A DNA stretch of 64,000 nucleotides from Saccharothrix espanaensis DSM 44229 (GCF_000328705.1 NC_019673.1:1736001-1800000); one strand, 5' to 3'. Shown: positions 36,897 through 44,786, counted from the first letter of the stretch. Program-made: numbers and translations. The notes: generated by a model not told the origin, from the sequence alone.

Positions 36897-38081
36897 GTGG
36901 CAACGACGACACGGCTCGCGGTCGCCCAGGCCGCCAACTCGGTGGGCGACGGCGCGTTCTACGTCGCGTCCGCGCTGTACTTCACCCGGGTCGTCGGACT
37001 GTCGCCCACCCAGGTCGGGCTCGCGCTGACCCTCGCGTGGGCGGTCGGCGCGGTGGCCGGGGTGCCGCTGGGACACCTGGCGGACCGGTTCGGGCCGCGC
37101 CGGCTCGCGGTGGCGCTGGCCGTGGTCACCGCGAGCGCGCTGGCGTCTTTCCTGGTGGTGCGGTCGCTGCCGGCGTTCCTGGCGGCGGCCGCCGTGTACG
37201 CGTGCGGGCAGAGCGGGTTGCAGGCGGCGCGGCAGGCGCTGCTCGCCGGGCTGGTCGAGCCCGCGCGGCGGACGAAGGTGCGCGCGGTCCTCCAGTCGGT
37301 GCTCAACGCCGGTCTTGCCGTCGGCGCGGGGTTGGGCGGCGTGGCCCTGCACCTCGACACCCCCGTGGCGTACCTCGTGGTGTTCACCGTCGACGCGATC
37401 GGGTACCTGGTGGCGGCGGTCGTGTTGCGAGGGCTGCCGGAGCCCGCGGCGGTCGTCGGCGGGCCGAAGCGCTCCGGCGTGCTGCGGGACCGGCCGTACG
37501 CGCTCGTCGCACTGCTGAACGCGGTGCTGCTGCTGTACATGCCGATGCTGAGCCTGGTCGTTCCACTGTGGATAGTCGAGCGCACCGGAGCGCCCACCTG
37601 GGTCGTCGGGCTGCTGTTCGTGGTCAACACCGGGGCCGTGGTGCTCGGCCAGGTCCGGCTGGCGCGCGGGGTGATCGACCTGCCCACGGCGGTCCGCTCG
37701 GTCCGGCGCGGCGGCGTGCTGCTGCTGGCGAGCTGCGGGGTGTTCGCGCTGTCGGCGGACGCCGGGCCGTGGCCCGCCGTTGCCGTGCTGCTCGCCGGGG
37801 CGGCGGTGCAGGTGGTGGGCGAGATGCTGCACGGCGCGGGCTCGTGGGAGATCGGCTTCGGGCTCGCCCCGGCCGACCGGCAAGGGCAGTACCAGGGCTT
37901 CTACGGCACGGGCACGGCCGTCGCGCGGACCGTCGGACCGCTGCTGCTCACCACGCTGGTGCTCGGCGGGGGAGTGGCGGGGTGGCTGGTGCTCGGGGCG
38001 CTGTTCCTCGCCGCCGCGCTGGCGATGGGGCCCGCCGTCCGCTGGGCGCAGCGCACCGCCGCGCACCTCGTGCCCGCCTGA
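36897..38081 (+). CDS. MFS transporter
   Basis: The 394-residue membrane protein has twelve predicted helices and the loop-2 motif GHLADRFGPRRLAVA. Characteristic stretches are AQAANSVGDGAFYVASALYF and LSPTQVGLALTLAWAVGAVA, and the C-terminal half has RQGQYQGFYGTGTAVARTVG. It is a likely efflux pump of unknown substrate. The start is GTG 36897. No regulator gene is adjacent, but an inverted repeat precedes it. Confidence 0.85.
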   Translation: MATTTRLAVAQAANSVGDGAFYVASALYFTRVVGLSPTQVGLALTLAWAVGAVAGVPLGHLADRFGPRRLAVALAVVTASALASFLVVRSLPAFLAAAAVYACGQSGLQAARQALLAGLVEPARRTKVRAVLQSVLNAGLAVGAGLGGVALHLDTPVAYLVVFTVDAIGYLVAAVVLRGLPEPAAVVGGPKRSGVLRDRPYALVALLNAVLLLYMPMLSLVVPLWIVERTGAPTWVVGLLFVVNTGAVVLGQVRLARGVIDLPTAVRSVRRGGVLLLASCGVFALSADAGPWPAVAVLLAGAAVQVVGEMLHGAGSWEIGFGLAPADRQGQYQGFYGTGTAVARTVGPLLLTTLVLGGGVAGWLVLGALFLAAALAMGPAVRWAQRTAAHLVPA

Positions 38082-38134
38082 GGTCGGCTGTCCACAGAGG
38101 ACACTTCACTCGACTGTGTCCTTGATCGCCGGAG

Positions 38135-38171
38135 AAAAACCTTGGCAGTTCCGGGTCGGACCCGCTAACGT
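38135..38171 (+). promoter_or_regulatory. Strong promoter with an A-tract, WhiB7-like geometry
   Basis: An AAAAA tract (38135-38139) lies 2 bp upstream of a TTGGCA -35 hexamer (38142-38147). An 18-bp spacer leads to a TAACGT -10 hexamer (38166-38171). An AT-rich block just upstream of the -35 is the known feature of WhiB7-dependent promoters. The predicted transcription start falls at or next to the A of the downstream ATG at 38179. Confidence 0.55.
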
Positions 38172-38178
38172 CTGCGTC

Positions 38179-38202
38179 ATGTTCTTCCAGATCTACTCCT
38201 GA
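38179..38202 (+). CDS. Leaderless 7-codon ORF, candidate leader peptide (MFFQIYS)
   Basis: ATG at 38179 starts a seven-residue frame, MFFQIYS, ending TGA. It lies about 8 nt after the -10 hexamer, so its ATG would be at or next to the 5' end of the message. That predicts leaderless translation, common in actinobacteria. A 150-nt region with competing stem-loops follows before the next ORF. Such an arrangement resembles the regulatory leader peptides of antibiotic-inducible genes. Translation is inferred only. Confidence 0.45.
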   Translation: MFFQIYS

Positions 38203-38355
38203 GGACCTTTCCTCCTTCGCGCCGCACCAGGCCGTTGAGCCGGTGCCGAGCGCTCTTCTCCTGGTGGCCCTAGCGGCTCTTTGACGACCCCTTTTCGTTC
38301 GTGGAGCGGGGTCGTATGCCTTTGCACGCCTCGAATGCACCAAGGAGGCGGTCGT
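38203..38355 (+). promoter_or_regulatory. Structured leader with competing stem-loops
   Basis: CACCAGG (38225-38231) pairs with CCTGGTG (38260-38266). GAGCCG (38237-38242), in that loop, pairs with CGGCTC (38274-38279), so the two helices exclude each other or form a pseudoknot. A third stem pairs ACGACCCC (38284-38291) with GGGGTCGT (38308-38315). These fit an attenuator that senses ribosome position on the 7-codon ORF. Confidence 0.4.
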
Positions 38356-38499
38356 ATGCCCACCATGCGCACTGGACAACCCGACGACGGTCAGCCCACC
38401 AACCGGCGGGCTCGCCGTGGCCACGGCGCCACGCAGCCCCGCCACGGCGGCGGACGCGTCGTCGTCACCCCGCGCCACTACGCCCAGCGACGTCGCTGA
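38356..38499 (+). CDS. Small basic protein, 47 aa, unknown
   Basis: ATG 38356 is preceded by AAGGAGG 7 nt upstream, one of the best ribosome-binding sites in the window. The peptide begins MPTMRTGQPDDGQPTNRRAR and ends RVVVTPRHYAQRRR, with about a quarter Arg and His. It has no signal peptide or membrane segment. Its charge is that of a nucleic-acid- or ribosome-binding peptide. I recognise no family. The next small ORF begins 33 nt downstream with its own ribosome-binding site, so the two are probably one transcript. Confidence 0.55.
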   Translation: MPTMRTGQPDDGQPTNRRARRGHGATQPRHGGGRVVVTPRHYAQRRR

Positions 38500-38532
38500 C
38501 CAGCGGTTTCGCCACACTCAGGAGGCTTTGCG

Positions 38533-38790
38533 ATGAGCGACCAGAAGAACACCCCCGGTGCCGACGAGCAGCTCCAGGCCGAGCAGTCCCAGTCGGAGCA
38601 GTCCCAGTCCGGGCAGTCCCAGTCGGAACTGCCCGAGCCGGAGCAGTCCGAGTCGGAGCAGCCCGTCGCCCAGAACCGCGCGGCACGTCGCGGTCGCGCC
38701 GACAAGAACGGCGGCGTGAACAAGGTGCCCGGCCGGCCGCACCAGGCGAGTTTCGTCGGGCGCAGGGTGTTCCGCCGCACCGGCGGCTGA
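38533..38790 (+). CDS. Small protein, 85 aa, acidic Gln/Ser repeats plus basic tail
   Basis: ATG 38533 follows AGGAGG 7 nt upstream. The N-terminal half is low-complexity and acidic, with repeats of EQSQS (EQLQAEQSQSEQSQSGQSQS, then EPEQSESEQP). The C-terminal half is basic, QNRAARRGRADKNGG to ASFVGRRVFRRTGG. The charge switch resembles a masked nucleic-acid-binding peptide or a precursor with an acidic leader. No family is recognised. It shares the transcript of the 47-residue ORF, and a 15-bp stem-loop at 38874-38908 could end that message. Confidence 0.6.
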   Translation: MSDQKNTPGADEQLQAEQSQSEQSQSGQSQSELPEPEQSESEQPVAQNRAARRGRADKNGGVNKVPGRPHQASFVGRRVFRRTGG

Positions 38791-39129
38791 ACCCCGTCGC
38801 GAATCCGCTGCCGTGACATCACGCGGCACCGGTGTGCGCGAATTCCCCGCGCTCGCGGCCGGCTTTCCCCTGTGCCGCCGGCGTCCCGTTCCCCGGGACG
38901 CCGGCGGCCATTCGTCGTTCCCGGGTTCCGCCCCGGACGTGGCAGGCGTTGCGCCATTCGGGTCCGCCCGCTCCCTCCCCGTGCGTGGTCGCGGCCGCAG
39001 GGCTCCGGACGTGGGGGCGTCAACTGCGCAAATGTGGTCGATTCGGACCGGTGGCCTGCCGCTGTGGGCTTCCGCGAACTAGCCTGACCTGGGTAGCACC
39101 GGATCTGGTCGAGATCAGGGAGGCGCCAC
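38791..39129. other. Intergenic region before the CBS-domain gene
   Basis: There is no supportable gene in these 339 nt. The only clear structure is the 15-bp perfect stem-loop listed separately. The remaining sequence presumably holds the promoter of the downstream CBS gene, for which I see no convincing hexamers. Confidence 0.55.
38874..38908 (+). terminator. Stem-loop terminator of the small-ORF transcript
   Basis: GCCGCCGGCGTCCCG at 38874-38888 and CGGGACGCCGGCGGC at 38894-38908 form a perfect 15-bp stem with a 5-nt loop. No T-tract follows. Confidence 0.75.
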
Positions 39130-39558
39130 ATGAGGATCGCTGACGTGTTGCGGAACAAGGGCTCGGCCGTCGCCACGGTCAGAGCGGACGCCTCGGTGGC
39201 GGAGCTGGTAGCCGCGCTGGCGGAGCACAACGTGGGTGCGATGGTCGTCGTGGCCGACTCCGGCATCGCCGGGATCGTGTCCGAGCGCGACGTCGTCCGC
39301 CGCCTGCACGACCGGGGCGCGGACCTGCTGGCCGCGGCGGTGGCCGACATCATGACCGCCGAGGTGTTCACCTGTTCGCCGAAGGACTCGGTGGACAGCC
39401 TCACCGTGCTGATGACCGAGCACCGGATCCGGCACGTGCCGGTCGTCGCGGACGGCGACCTGGTCGGCATCGTCAGCATCGGAGACGTGGTCAAGAGCCG
39501 GATCAGCCAGCTCGAAGAGGGTCAGGACCAGCTGACCGCCTACATCGCCCAGGGCTGA
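39130..39558 (+). CDS. CBS-domain protein
   Basis: The 142-residue protein consists of two CBS motifs. The first is VATVRADASVAELVAALAEH with GIAGIVSERDVVRRL; the second is VFTCSPKDSVDSLTVLMTEH with GDLVGIVSIGDVVKSR. Such stand-alone CBS pairs bind adenine nucleotides or NAD and act as energy-sensing modules; the target is unknown. It resembles hypoxic-response-protein-like CBS proteins of actinobacteria. ATG 39130 has GGGAGGCG upstream. A terminator hairpin overlaps the convergent CGNR gene stop. Confidence 0.88.
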   Translation: MRIADVLRNKGSAVATVRADASVAELVAALAEHNVGAMVVVADSGIAGIVSERDVVRRLHDRGADLLAAAVADIMTAEVFTCSPKDSVDSLTVLMTEHRIRHVPVVADGDLVGIVSIGDVVKSRISQLEEGQDQLTAYIAQG

Positions 39559-39563
39559 GCCGA

Positions 39564-39597
39564 ACTGACGGGGTGCCCCGCCGGGTGCCCCGTCAGT
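39564..39597. terminator. Convergent terminator
   Basis: ACTGACGGGG at 39564-39573 and CCCCGTCAGT at 39588-39597 form a 10-bp stem between the CBS gene (+) and the CGNR gene (-). It overlaps the stop codon of the latter. Confidence 0.7.
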
Positions 39598-40120
39598 CCC
39601 GCGCCTTGTGGTAGTGCCGGCTGACCCTGGCCCGGTTGCCGCACGAAGGTTTGCACCACTGCTGCTGCGGGTGCGCCTTCACGAAGTACCGGATGCACCG
39701 GGGCGCGGGGCAGGCGCGCAGGTCCGTGCGCTCGCCGCCGGCGAGGAACTCGATCGCCGCCGTCGCCAGCTCGGCCAGCAGCCGCTCACCGTCGGTCGCG
39801 CGGTCGACGTAGCGCAGTCGCGGCGGCTCCCACTCCAGCCACGCCGCCCGGGGCACCTGCGCCGACGCGCTGTTGACCAGGTGCAACGCGTCGTCGAGCG
39901 GCATCAGGTGCGGGGTGTCCAGCCGCTCGCCGGCGGTCGCGGCGTGCGCGAACAGCGAGCGCACCGCCCAGCGCAGCTCGACCACCCGCAGCCGCAGCTC
40001 CTCGGTGGCCGTCTCCAAGCCGGCCCACGCCGCGAGGTCGGCGACGGTCGCGAGTTCGTCGGTGAGTCCGCCGTGGCCGTTGTGGCGGATCGTGCTCGCG
40101 AACTCCAACGCCCGGCTCAT
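39593..40120 (-). CDS. CGNR zinc-finger (ABATE-type) regulator
   Basis: The 175-residue protein has the C-terminal CGNR zinc finger (CPAPRCIRYFVKAHPQQQWC followed by KPSCGNRARVSRHYHK), a probable DNA-binding element. The N-terminal ABATE-type domain (LEFASTIRHNGHGGLTDELA, DLAAWAGLETATEELRLRVV) is thought to bind a stress-related ligand. It is divergent from the mycothiol-dependent enzyme gene with 80 bp between starts. An inverted repeat CTAATGG/CCATTAG lies in this gap and may be its operator. ATG 40120 is clear. Confidence 0.85.
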   Translation of the reverse strand: MSRALEFASTIRHNGHGGLTDELATVADLAAWAGLETATEELRLRVVELRWAVRSLFAHAATAGERLDTPHLMPLDDALHLVNSASAQVPRAAWLEWEPPRLRYVDRATDGERLLAELATAAIEFLAGGERTDLRACPAPRCIRYFVKAHPQQQWCKPSCGNRARVSRHYHKARD

Positions 40121-40129
40121 GGCCTCATT

Positions 40130-40192
40130 CTAATGGACTTCTGGCCCCCTTCCCGCTAAGTTCCTAACGGCTCAAGTCCCGCAGCCCATTAG
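40130..40192. promoter_or_regulatory. CTAATGG/CCATTAG inverted repeat in the CGNR divergon
   Basis: CTAATGG at 40130-40136 and CCATTAG at 40186-40192 are exact reverse complements placed near the two divergent start codons. They may be two half-sites or two separate operators of the CGNR regulator. Confidence 0.4.
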
Positions 40193-40200
40193 GGGGAGAT

Positions 40201-40881
40201 GTGGCGAACAGCAACACCGTGCCCGCCGCCGTGGTCGACGCCGCACTGGACGCGCACCGCCGCCTCGGCGCACTCGTAGAGGGGGTGACCGACGCGCAGG
40301 TCGCCGAGCCGTCCGTGCTGCCCGGCTGGACGCGCGGGCACGTCCTGGCGCACCTCGCGCACGTCACCGAGGCCATGGCCCGCCAAGCCGAGAACGAGGG
40401 CACGAAGATCGAGCCGTACGTCGGAGGTCGACCAGGGCGTGACGCCGCCATCGAAGCCGCAGCGAAGAATTCCGCCGCCGAGCACCGTGCGGCGATCAAG
40501 GCCGCCGAGGCACGCCTGGCCGACGCGTGGGCCGGCGTCCGCGACTGGAACACGCCCGTCGCCTACCGCGACGGCGTTCTCCTCGACACGGCCTTCGCGC
40601 TCTGGCGGGAAGTCGAGATCCACACCGCCGACCTCGACCTGGCACCGATCGCATGGTCACCGGCCTTCCACGACCACGCCGTGGACTTCCTGTCCGCACG
40701 CGTGCCCGACGGCGTGCAGCTGACACTCGTATCCACAGTAGACAGTCGCAAATGGACCATTAGGTCAGGTGAAACCTCGACTCTGCAAGGAAACCCCGAC
40801 GACCTGATCACCTGGCTCGCCGGCCGCGAACCGAAGAACGCGCTCACCGGCGAACCGCCCGAACTCAACCCGTGGCCGTAG
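40201..40881 (+). CDS. Mycothiol-dependent maleylpyruvate isomerase-family enzyme
   Basis: The 226-residue protein has the DinB-like four-helix fold of mycothiol-dependent enzymes (VVDAALDAHRRLGALVEGVT, LPGWTRGHVLAHLAHVTEAM), with metal-binding His residues in RGHVLAHLAH. A C-terminal SCP2-like domain ends in PDDLITWLAGREPKNALTGE. Members use mycothiol as a cofactor for isomerisation or detoxification; this substrate is unknown. GTG 40201 follows GGGGGAGAT. The 3' end overlaps the convergent N-acetyltransferase gene by 17 nt. Confidence 0.86.
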   Translation: MANSNTVPAAVVDAALDAHRRLGALVEGVTDAQVAEPSVLPGWTRGHVLAHLAHVTEAMARQAENEGTKIEPYVGGRPGRDAAIEAAAKNSAAEHRAAIKAAEARLADAWAGVRDWNTPVAYRDGVLLDTAFALWREVEIHTADLDLAPIAWSPAFHDHAVDFLSARVPDGVQLTLVSTVDSRKWTIRSGETSTLQGNPDDLITWLAGREPKNALTGEPPELNPWP

Positions 40882-41659
40882 GCCGCTCGACCTCGGCAGG
40901 CAACTCCAGCCCGAAATCATCCCGCAACACGGTGGCCCGCTCCTCCGGCGTCAGGACGCGCTTGCGCGACCCCTCCGCCGGAGTGGCCACCGTCAGCCGG
41001 TGGTCGGCGATCGCGTAACGGGCGTGCTCGTCGGTGCGTTGCACCAGCAGCCGGCCGACGAACGCGCTCGACGGGTGCGTCGACAGGTAGTAGCTGAGGA
41101 TCTCGAAATCCGCACGCGTGCGTGGGTCCTCGGTGAAGTCGTACAACGCGAGCCACTCGCCGCCCTGGTACGAGCTCAACGTCCAGAGCGCGTCATCCAG
41201 GTCGAGCCGGAACGCCCAGTCGCCCTGCTGCTCGAACGCGTCCTGCAACAGCGGCAGCGGCGTCAACAGACCGCCGTTGCCGAAACCCACGTCCACCAAC
41301 CACTTGCGGTCCACCCGCAGCAACGCGTGCGTGCGCGGAAGGTCGCCCTCACGGCCCAGCAGCACACGCGCGGCCAGCGCCGTGACCTCGAACCCGAACC
41401 GTTCCAGCACCGCCGCGAACAGCAGGTTCTGCTCGTAGCAGTAGCCGCCGCGGCGGTGGCGCACCATCTTTTCCTGGAGCGACGGCACGTCCAGCGTGAT
41501 CGGCACCCCCAGGACGATGTCCGCGTTCTCGAAGGAGATCGACCGGAGGTGCGCGCGGTGCAGGCCGCGCAGGGTGGTGATCGCGTCGGCGTCCGGGTCG
41601 GGCCGGAAGCCGACGCGCGTCAGGTAGGCGTCGAGGTCGAGGAGTTCACCGTTCCACAC
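40865..41659 (-). CDS. nat: Arylamine N-acetyltransferase
   Basis: NAT transfers acetyl or related acyl groups from CoA to arylamines and hydrazines. The 264-residue protein has the catalytic triad: Cys in RRGGYCYEQNLLFAAVLE, His in LPRTHALLRVDRK and Asp in WLVDVGFGNGG. The N-terminal signature is LDLDAYLTRVGFRPD and the AAVLERFGFEVTALAARVLL strand follows the Cys. Length is typical. GTG or ATG near 41659 gives MWNGELLDLD. There is no cholesterol-catabolism operon next to it, unlike mycobacterial nat. Confidence 0.92.
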   Translation of the reverse strand: MWNGELLDLDAYLTRVGFRPDPDADAITTLRGLHRAHLRSISFENADIVLGVPITLDVPSLQEKMVRHRRGGYCYEQNLLFAAVLERFGFEVTALAARVLLGREGDLPRTHALLRVDRKWLVDVGFGNGGLLTPLPLLQDAFEQQGDWAFRLDLDDALWTLSSYQGGEWLALYDFTEDPRTRADFEILSYYLSTHPSSAFVGRLLVQRTDEHARYAIADHRLTVATPAEGSRKRVLTPEERATVLRDDFGLELPAEVERPTATG

Positions 41660-41671
41660 CGCTCCAGCATG

Positions 41672-42147
41672 TCACCCGGTCGCGACCGCGGGCGGCTCCG
41701 GGACGTTCTCGGCCTTGGTGCCGGCGGGCATCGCCCACCTGAACGCGCGCATCAGCGCGTACTGGACCTTGAGCGCGGTGCCGACGTCACCGGTTTCCAG
41801 GACCTGCTTGAGCGCGGCCAGGACCGCCTTCTACGTGCCGTCACCCGCGTGCCGCCGGCGACCTCGCTGAGCTCCCACGTGACCAGCGTCCACGGGTCGT
41901 CGCGCATGGTGCGGCGCTGGGTGTGCGACAACGGCCGAGGTGGGTCGACCTCCACCACCCGCCCGACGACGAACACCCGCGTCCCGTCCGCGGGCCGGTA
42001 GTAGAGCGGCGCGCCGGCCCGGAGGTCGGAGTCGAGCACGGCATCCATCATGGCGCGCTGCTTGCCGTCGAGCTTGGTCAACTCGGCCCAGACCGCGCCG
42101 ATGGGCGCGGCGATCACGACGCTGTGCAGGAGCTCCCGTCCAGCCAA
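41672..42147 (-). pseudogene. Broken SRPBCC (START-like) domain gene
   Basis: From a possible TTG start at 42147 the frame reads as an SRPBCC protein: RELLHSVVIAAPIGAVWAEL, then LRAGAPLYYRPADGTRVFVV and MRDDPWTLVTWELSEVAGGT. After GTRVT (near 41832) the frame is lost. A different frame resumes with AVLAALKQVLETGDVGTALK and the tail AFRWAMPAGTKAENVPEPP, ending at TGA 41672. The missing middle of about 30 residues and the frame change indicate a deletion. The reading frame pairs with the truncated ArsR-like gene directly upstream. Confidence 0.7.
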
Positions 42148-42208
42148 CGTCCTCCTTCTTCTCGTGAGCACGTTCGACGGTGTCCTTGAGCCCCACGAGA
42201 GCGGCCGC

Positions 42209-42478
42209 TCAGGGCTGCTCGAACTCCGCGACCCACCGCCGGTGGATCTGCTGGATGGGCACGCGGTTGAGGTGGTTGACCCGCTGCCGGCCGCGCGGTT
42301 CGACCAGCACCAGCTCGGCATCACGCAGGACGCGGAGGTGCTGCACCACCACGTGCCGATCCACCGTCAACGCCTTGACCACCTCACCCGTAGTCCGCGG
42401 CCCGGTCCGCAACACATCCACCGCTCCTCCACCCACACGCCCGGTGCCACTCAAATCCCATGCGACCACCACGGCCAC
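42209..42478 (-). pseudogene. Truncated ArsR-like regulator (premature stop)
   Basis: The 89-residue open frame has a complete winged helix, VDVLRTGPRTTGEVVKALTV, DRHVVVQHLRVLRDAELVLV and EPRGRQRVNHLNRVPIQQIH. It then stops at TGA 42209 right after WVAEFEQP. In-frame text continues beyond the stop as AAALVGLKDTVERAHEKKED, which looks like the normal C-terminal helix. TGA probably replaces TGG (Trp). This family normally regulates a downstream SRPBCC gene, which is broken here too. A functional short form cannot be ruled out. Confidence 0.6.
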
Positions 42479-42629
42479 CGGTTGTCACAAGTTCGCCGTC
42501 CCGTTCAAACGTCACTCCTGGTAGTGAAACGCCTGCTGAACGGGCACATACCGGCCAGTAATTTCGTTGCCGAGGAATGAGGAAGGAGGCACGGCGGCGA
42601 GTGTCGCGGGGTGCGCGGCGAGCGCGGAG

Positions 42630-43823
42630 CTACTGGGGTATGCGTGCCCGGCGGACCGGTGAGCAGGTCACGGCCACCGCTTGGACCACCAGGCCCGTGA
42701 CGCCGACCCAGACGGCCGTGCGCGGGCCCGCGTGGTGGGCGATGAGGCCGCCCACGGGGGCCCCGATCACGATCATGCCGCGGTTCAGGGAGCGGATCGT
42801 GGAGTTCATCCGGCCTTGCAGGTGGTCCGGGGTGATGGCTTGGCGGTAGCCCATCTCGGGTGGGCTGTCGATGCCCACGCCGAAGCCCCACGTGAACTGG
42901 GCGGCGGCCAGGATCGCCAGGCCGGTGGGGGTCGCGTCGGCGAACGGGATCAGGGCGAACGCGGCCGGGGTCAGCCAGCGGCCGAGGACGATGACCGGGC
43001 CGGCGCCCAGGCGGGTGGTGCCGGTGGTGGAGAGCGACGCGCCGAGGACCGTGCCCACGCCGGCGGCGGCGAAGGTGAGGCTGAGTTCGAACTCGTCGAA
43101 GCCGAGTTCCTTGTGCACGAAGAACGCGAACACCGGGGTGACCATGCTGTTGAACAGGAACCACACGTGTGACGTGAGCGCGAGCGGCGCCAGGACGGGG
43201 TGGCGGTAGACCCACGTCAGGCCGTCGCGGATTTCGCGCTTGAGGTTGCGGGTTTCGGGGGTGGGCACGGTTTCCGGGACTCGGATGGTCGCCAGGACCA
43301 GCGCCGACACCACGTACGACACCGCGTCCAGGACGATCGCGAAGGGCGCGCCGACCGCCTTGACCAGCCAGCCCGCGACCAGCGGACCGGCGGTCTGGGT
43401 GACCGCGCGGGTCTGCTCCATCCGGGCGTTCGCGGTGATCAGGCGTTCGGGCGGGACGAGTCGGGGCAGGAACGACTGGTGCGCGGCGTCGTACAGCAGT
43501 GACAGCGTCCCGAACACCGCGACCAGCCCGGTCAGGACGGGCAGCGTGAGCGCGCCCAGCGCGTGCAACGTCGGGATCAGCGCCAGCACCGCGGCCCGCG
43601 CCACGTCCGCGCCGATCAGGATCGGCCGCCGCCGCCGGCGGTCCGCGAGCACCCCGGCCAGCAGGCCGAACAGCAGGTACGGCAGCCACTGCGCGGCGCT
43701 GAGCACGCCGAGGTCGGCGGCGCCGGCCCCGAGCTGGTCCATGGCCAGGATGCCGAGCGCCAGGGTCGTCACGTGCGTGCCGAGCATCGACACGGCGTCG
43801 GCCGTCCAGAACCGAGCGAACAT
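42630..43823 (-). CDS. MFS transporter (ENTS/MefA-like efflux)
   Basis: The 397-residue membrane protein has about twelve helices. It shows MFARFWTADAVSMLGTHVTT at the N-terminus, the loop motif GLLAGVLADRRRRRPILIGA and the late signature MGYRQAITPDHLQGRMNSTI. This last motif is shared with the other exporter in the window near 22.3 kb, so the two are of the same subfamily. The substrate is unknown. ATG 43823 is chosen; an in-frame GTG one codon earlier is possible, and the longer track frame contains unlikely N-terminal sequence. It is divergent from the Tat-exported protein. Confidence 0.86.
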   Translation of the reverse strand: MFARFWTADAVSMLGTHVTTLALGILAMDQLGAGAADLGVLSAAQWLPYLLFGLLAGVLADRRRRRPILIGADVARAAVLALIPTLHALGALTLPVLTGLVAVFGTLSLLYDAAHQSFLPRLVPPERLITANARMEQTRAVTQTAGPLVAGWLVKAVGAPFAIVLDAVSYVVSALVLATIRVPETVPTPETRNLKREIRDGLTWVYRHPVLAPLALTSHVWFLFNSMVTPVFAFFVHKELGFDEFELSLTFAAAGVGTVLGASLSTTGTTRLGAGPVIVLGRWLTPAAFALIPFADATPTGLAILAAAQFTWGFGVGIDSPPEMGYRQAITPDHLQGRMNSTIRSLNRGMIVIGAPVGGLIAHHAGPRTAVWVGVTGLVVQAVAVTCSPVRRARIPQ

Positions 43824-43955
43824 CACATGGGTGATGATCCCCCGGCGTTGACAGCCCACGGGCGGGAATGGTGTCATTCGATTGGTAAAGCTCTTGCCGA
43901 ATCCGCCGCCGTGCCCCGGACGCGAGACCTCTCGCGACACGTTAGGAGCGCGAAC

Positions 43956-44786
43956 GTGGAACTGGCCCGTACCAACCCAGCACCTGCCAACCGCCCACCG
44001 GAGTCGACGCGTGGCAGGGATCTGTCCCGTCGCACGGTCTTGGCGGGCGCGGCCGCCGTGCCGCTGATAGTGGCCGGAGGTGGCGTGTCCGCTGCCGCCG
44101 CGTGGCGTCTGCGCTGGAGTCCGCAGGCGTCCGACCAGGGCCTCGACGCGTTCGAGAACGTCGAGGACGACCGCGCCGGCTCACACCCCGGCGTCGAGCA
44201 CATCACCGTGCGCGGATCGGACTACCGGTTCGACATGCACACCCGCGACCGCGACACGTCGACCGACCGGCAGCGCAACGAGGTCGCCGGCATGCGGTCC
44301 GACGGCGGCAACGTCGTCCTGCGCGAGGGCGAGACGTGGCGGTTCACCTACTCGATGTTCATCCCGTCCAGCCTCAAGGCGACCACCACGTTCACCCACG
44401 TCATGCAGACCAAGATGCCCGGTCTGGGCTCGCTGCCGGTCACGGTCATGTCGTTGCGCCGCACGGGTGGCACCCAGCGCATCGAGTTCAAGGTGGTCGA
44501 GGGCAACGTCCTGGTCGGCGCGACCGACCTGGCCCCGCTGCACAACCGGTGGCTCGACACCGAGGTCGAGATCAAGATCGGCGACGGCACCGCCGGTCGC
44601 GTCCGCTGGATCCTCCGCAACGACGGCAAGACCGTCCTCGACCAGGCGAAATCGGGCGTCGACACGTGGCTGGGCGACCGCCTGCGCCCGAAGTGGGGCA
44701 TCTACCGGTCACTCGGCGACACCTCCGGCGCGCTCCAGAACTGCTACCTGCTGCTGCGCAACCTGAAGGCATATAAGTTCGAGTGA
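43956..44786 (+). CDS. Tat-exported polysaccharide-lyase-like protein
   Basis: The 276-residue protein has a Tat signal (GRDLSRRTVLAGAAAVPLIV) with twin Arg followed by a hydrophobic core and Ala-rich end (GGGVSAAAA). The mature part resembles the jelly-roll heparin-lyase-I/PL20-type fold: AGSHPGVEHITVRGSDYRFD, TWRFTYSMFIPSSLKATTTF and THVMQTKMPGLGSLPVTVMS. Such proteins cleave uronate polysaccharides; activity here is unproven. GTG 43956 has AGGAGC 6 nt upstream. The stop overlaps the next start, so it heads a three-gene operon with DUF3500 and endonuclease V. Confidence 0.72.
   Translation: MELARTNPAPANRPPESTRGRDLSRRTVLAGAAAVPLIVAGGGVSAAAAWRLRWSPQASDQGLDAFENVEDDRAGSHPGVEHITVRGSDYRFDMHTRDRDTSTDRQRNEVAGMRSDGGNVVLREGETWRFTYSMFIPSSLKATTTFTHVMQTKMPGLGSLPVTVMSLRRTGGTQRIEFKVVEGNVLVGATDLAPLHNRWLDTEVEIKIGDGTAGRVRWILRNDGKTVLDQAKSGVDTWLGDRLRPKWGIYRSLGDTSGALQNCYLLLRNLKAYKFE

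Noticed and set aside
38533..38790. The 85-aa protein as a lanthipeptide or lasso precursor
   Set aside because: There is no modification enzyme, protease or cognate exporter beside it, and the C-terminal half is Arg-rich rather than Cys/Ser/Thr-rich.
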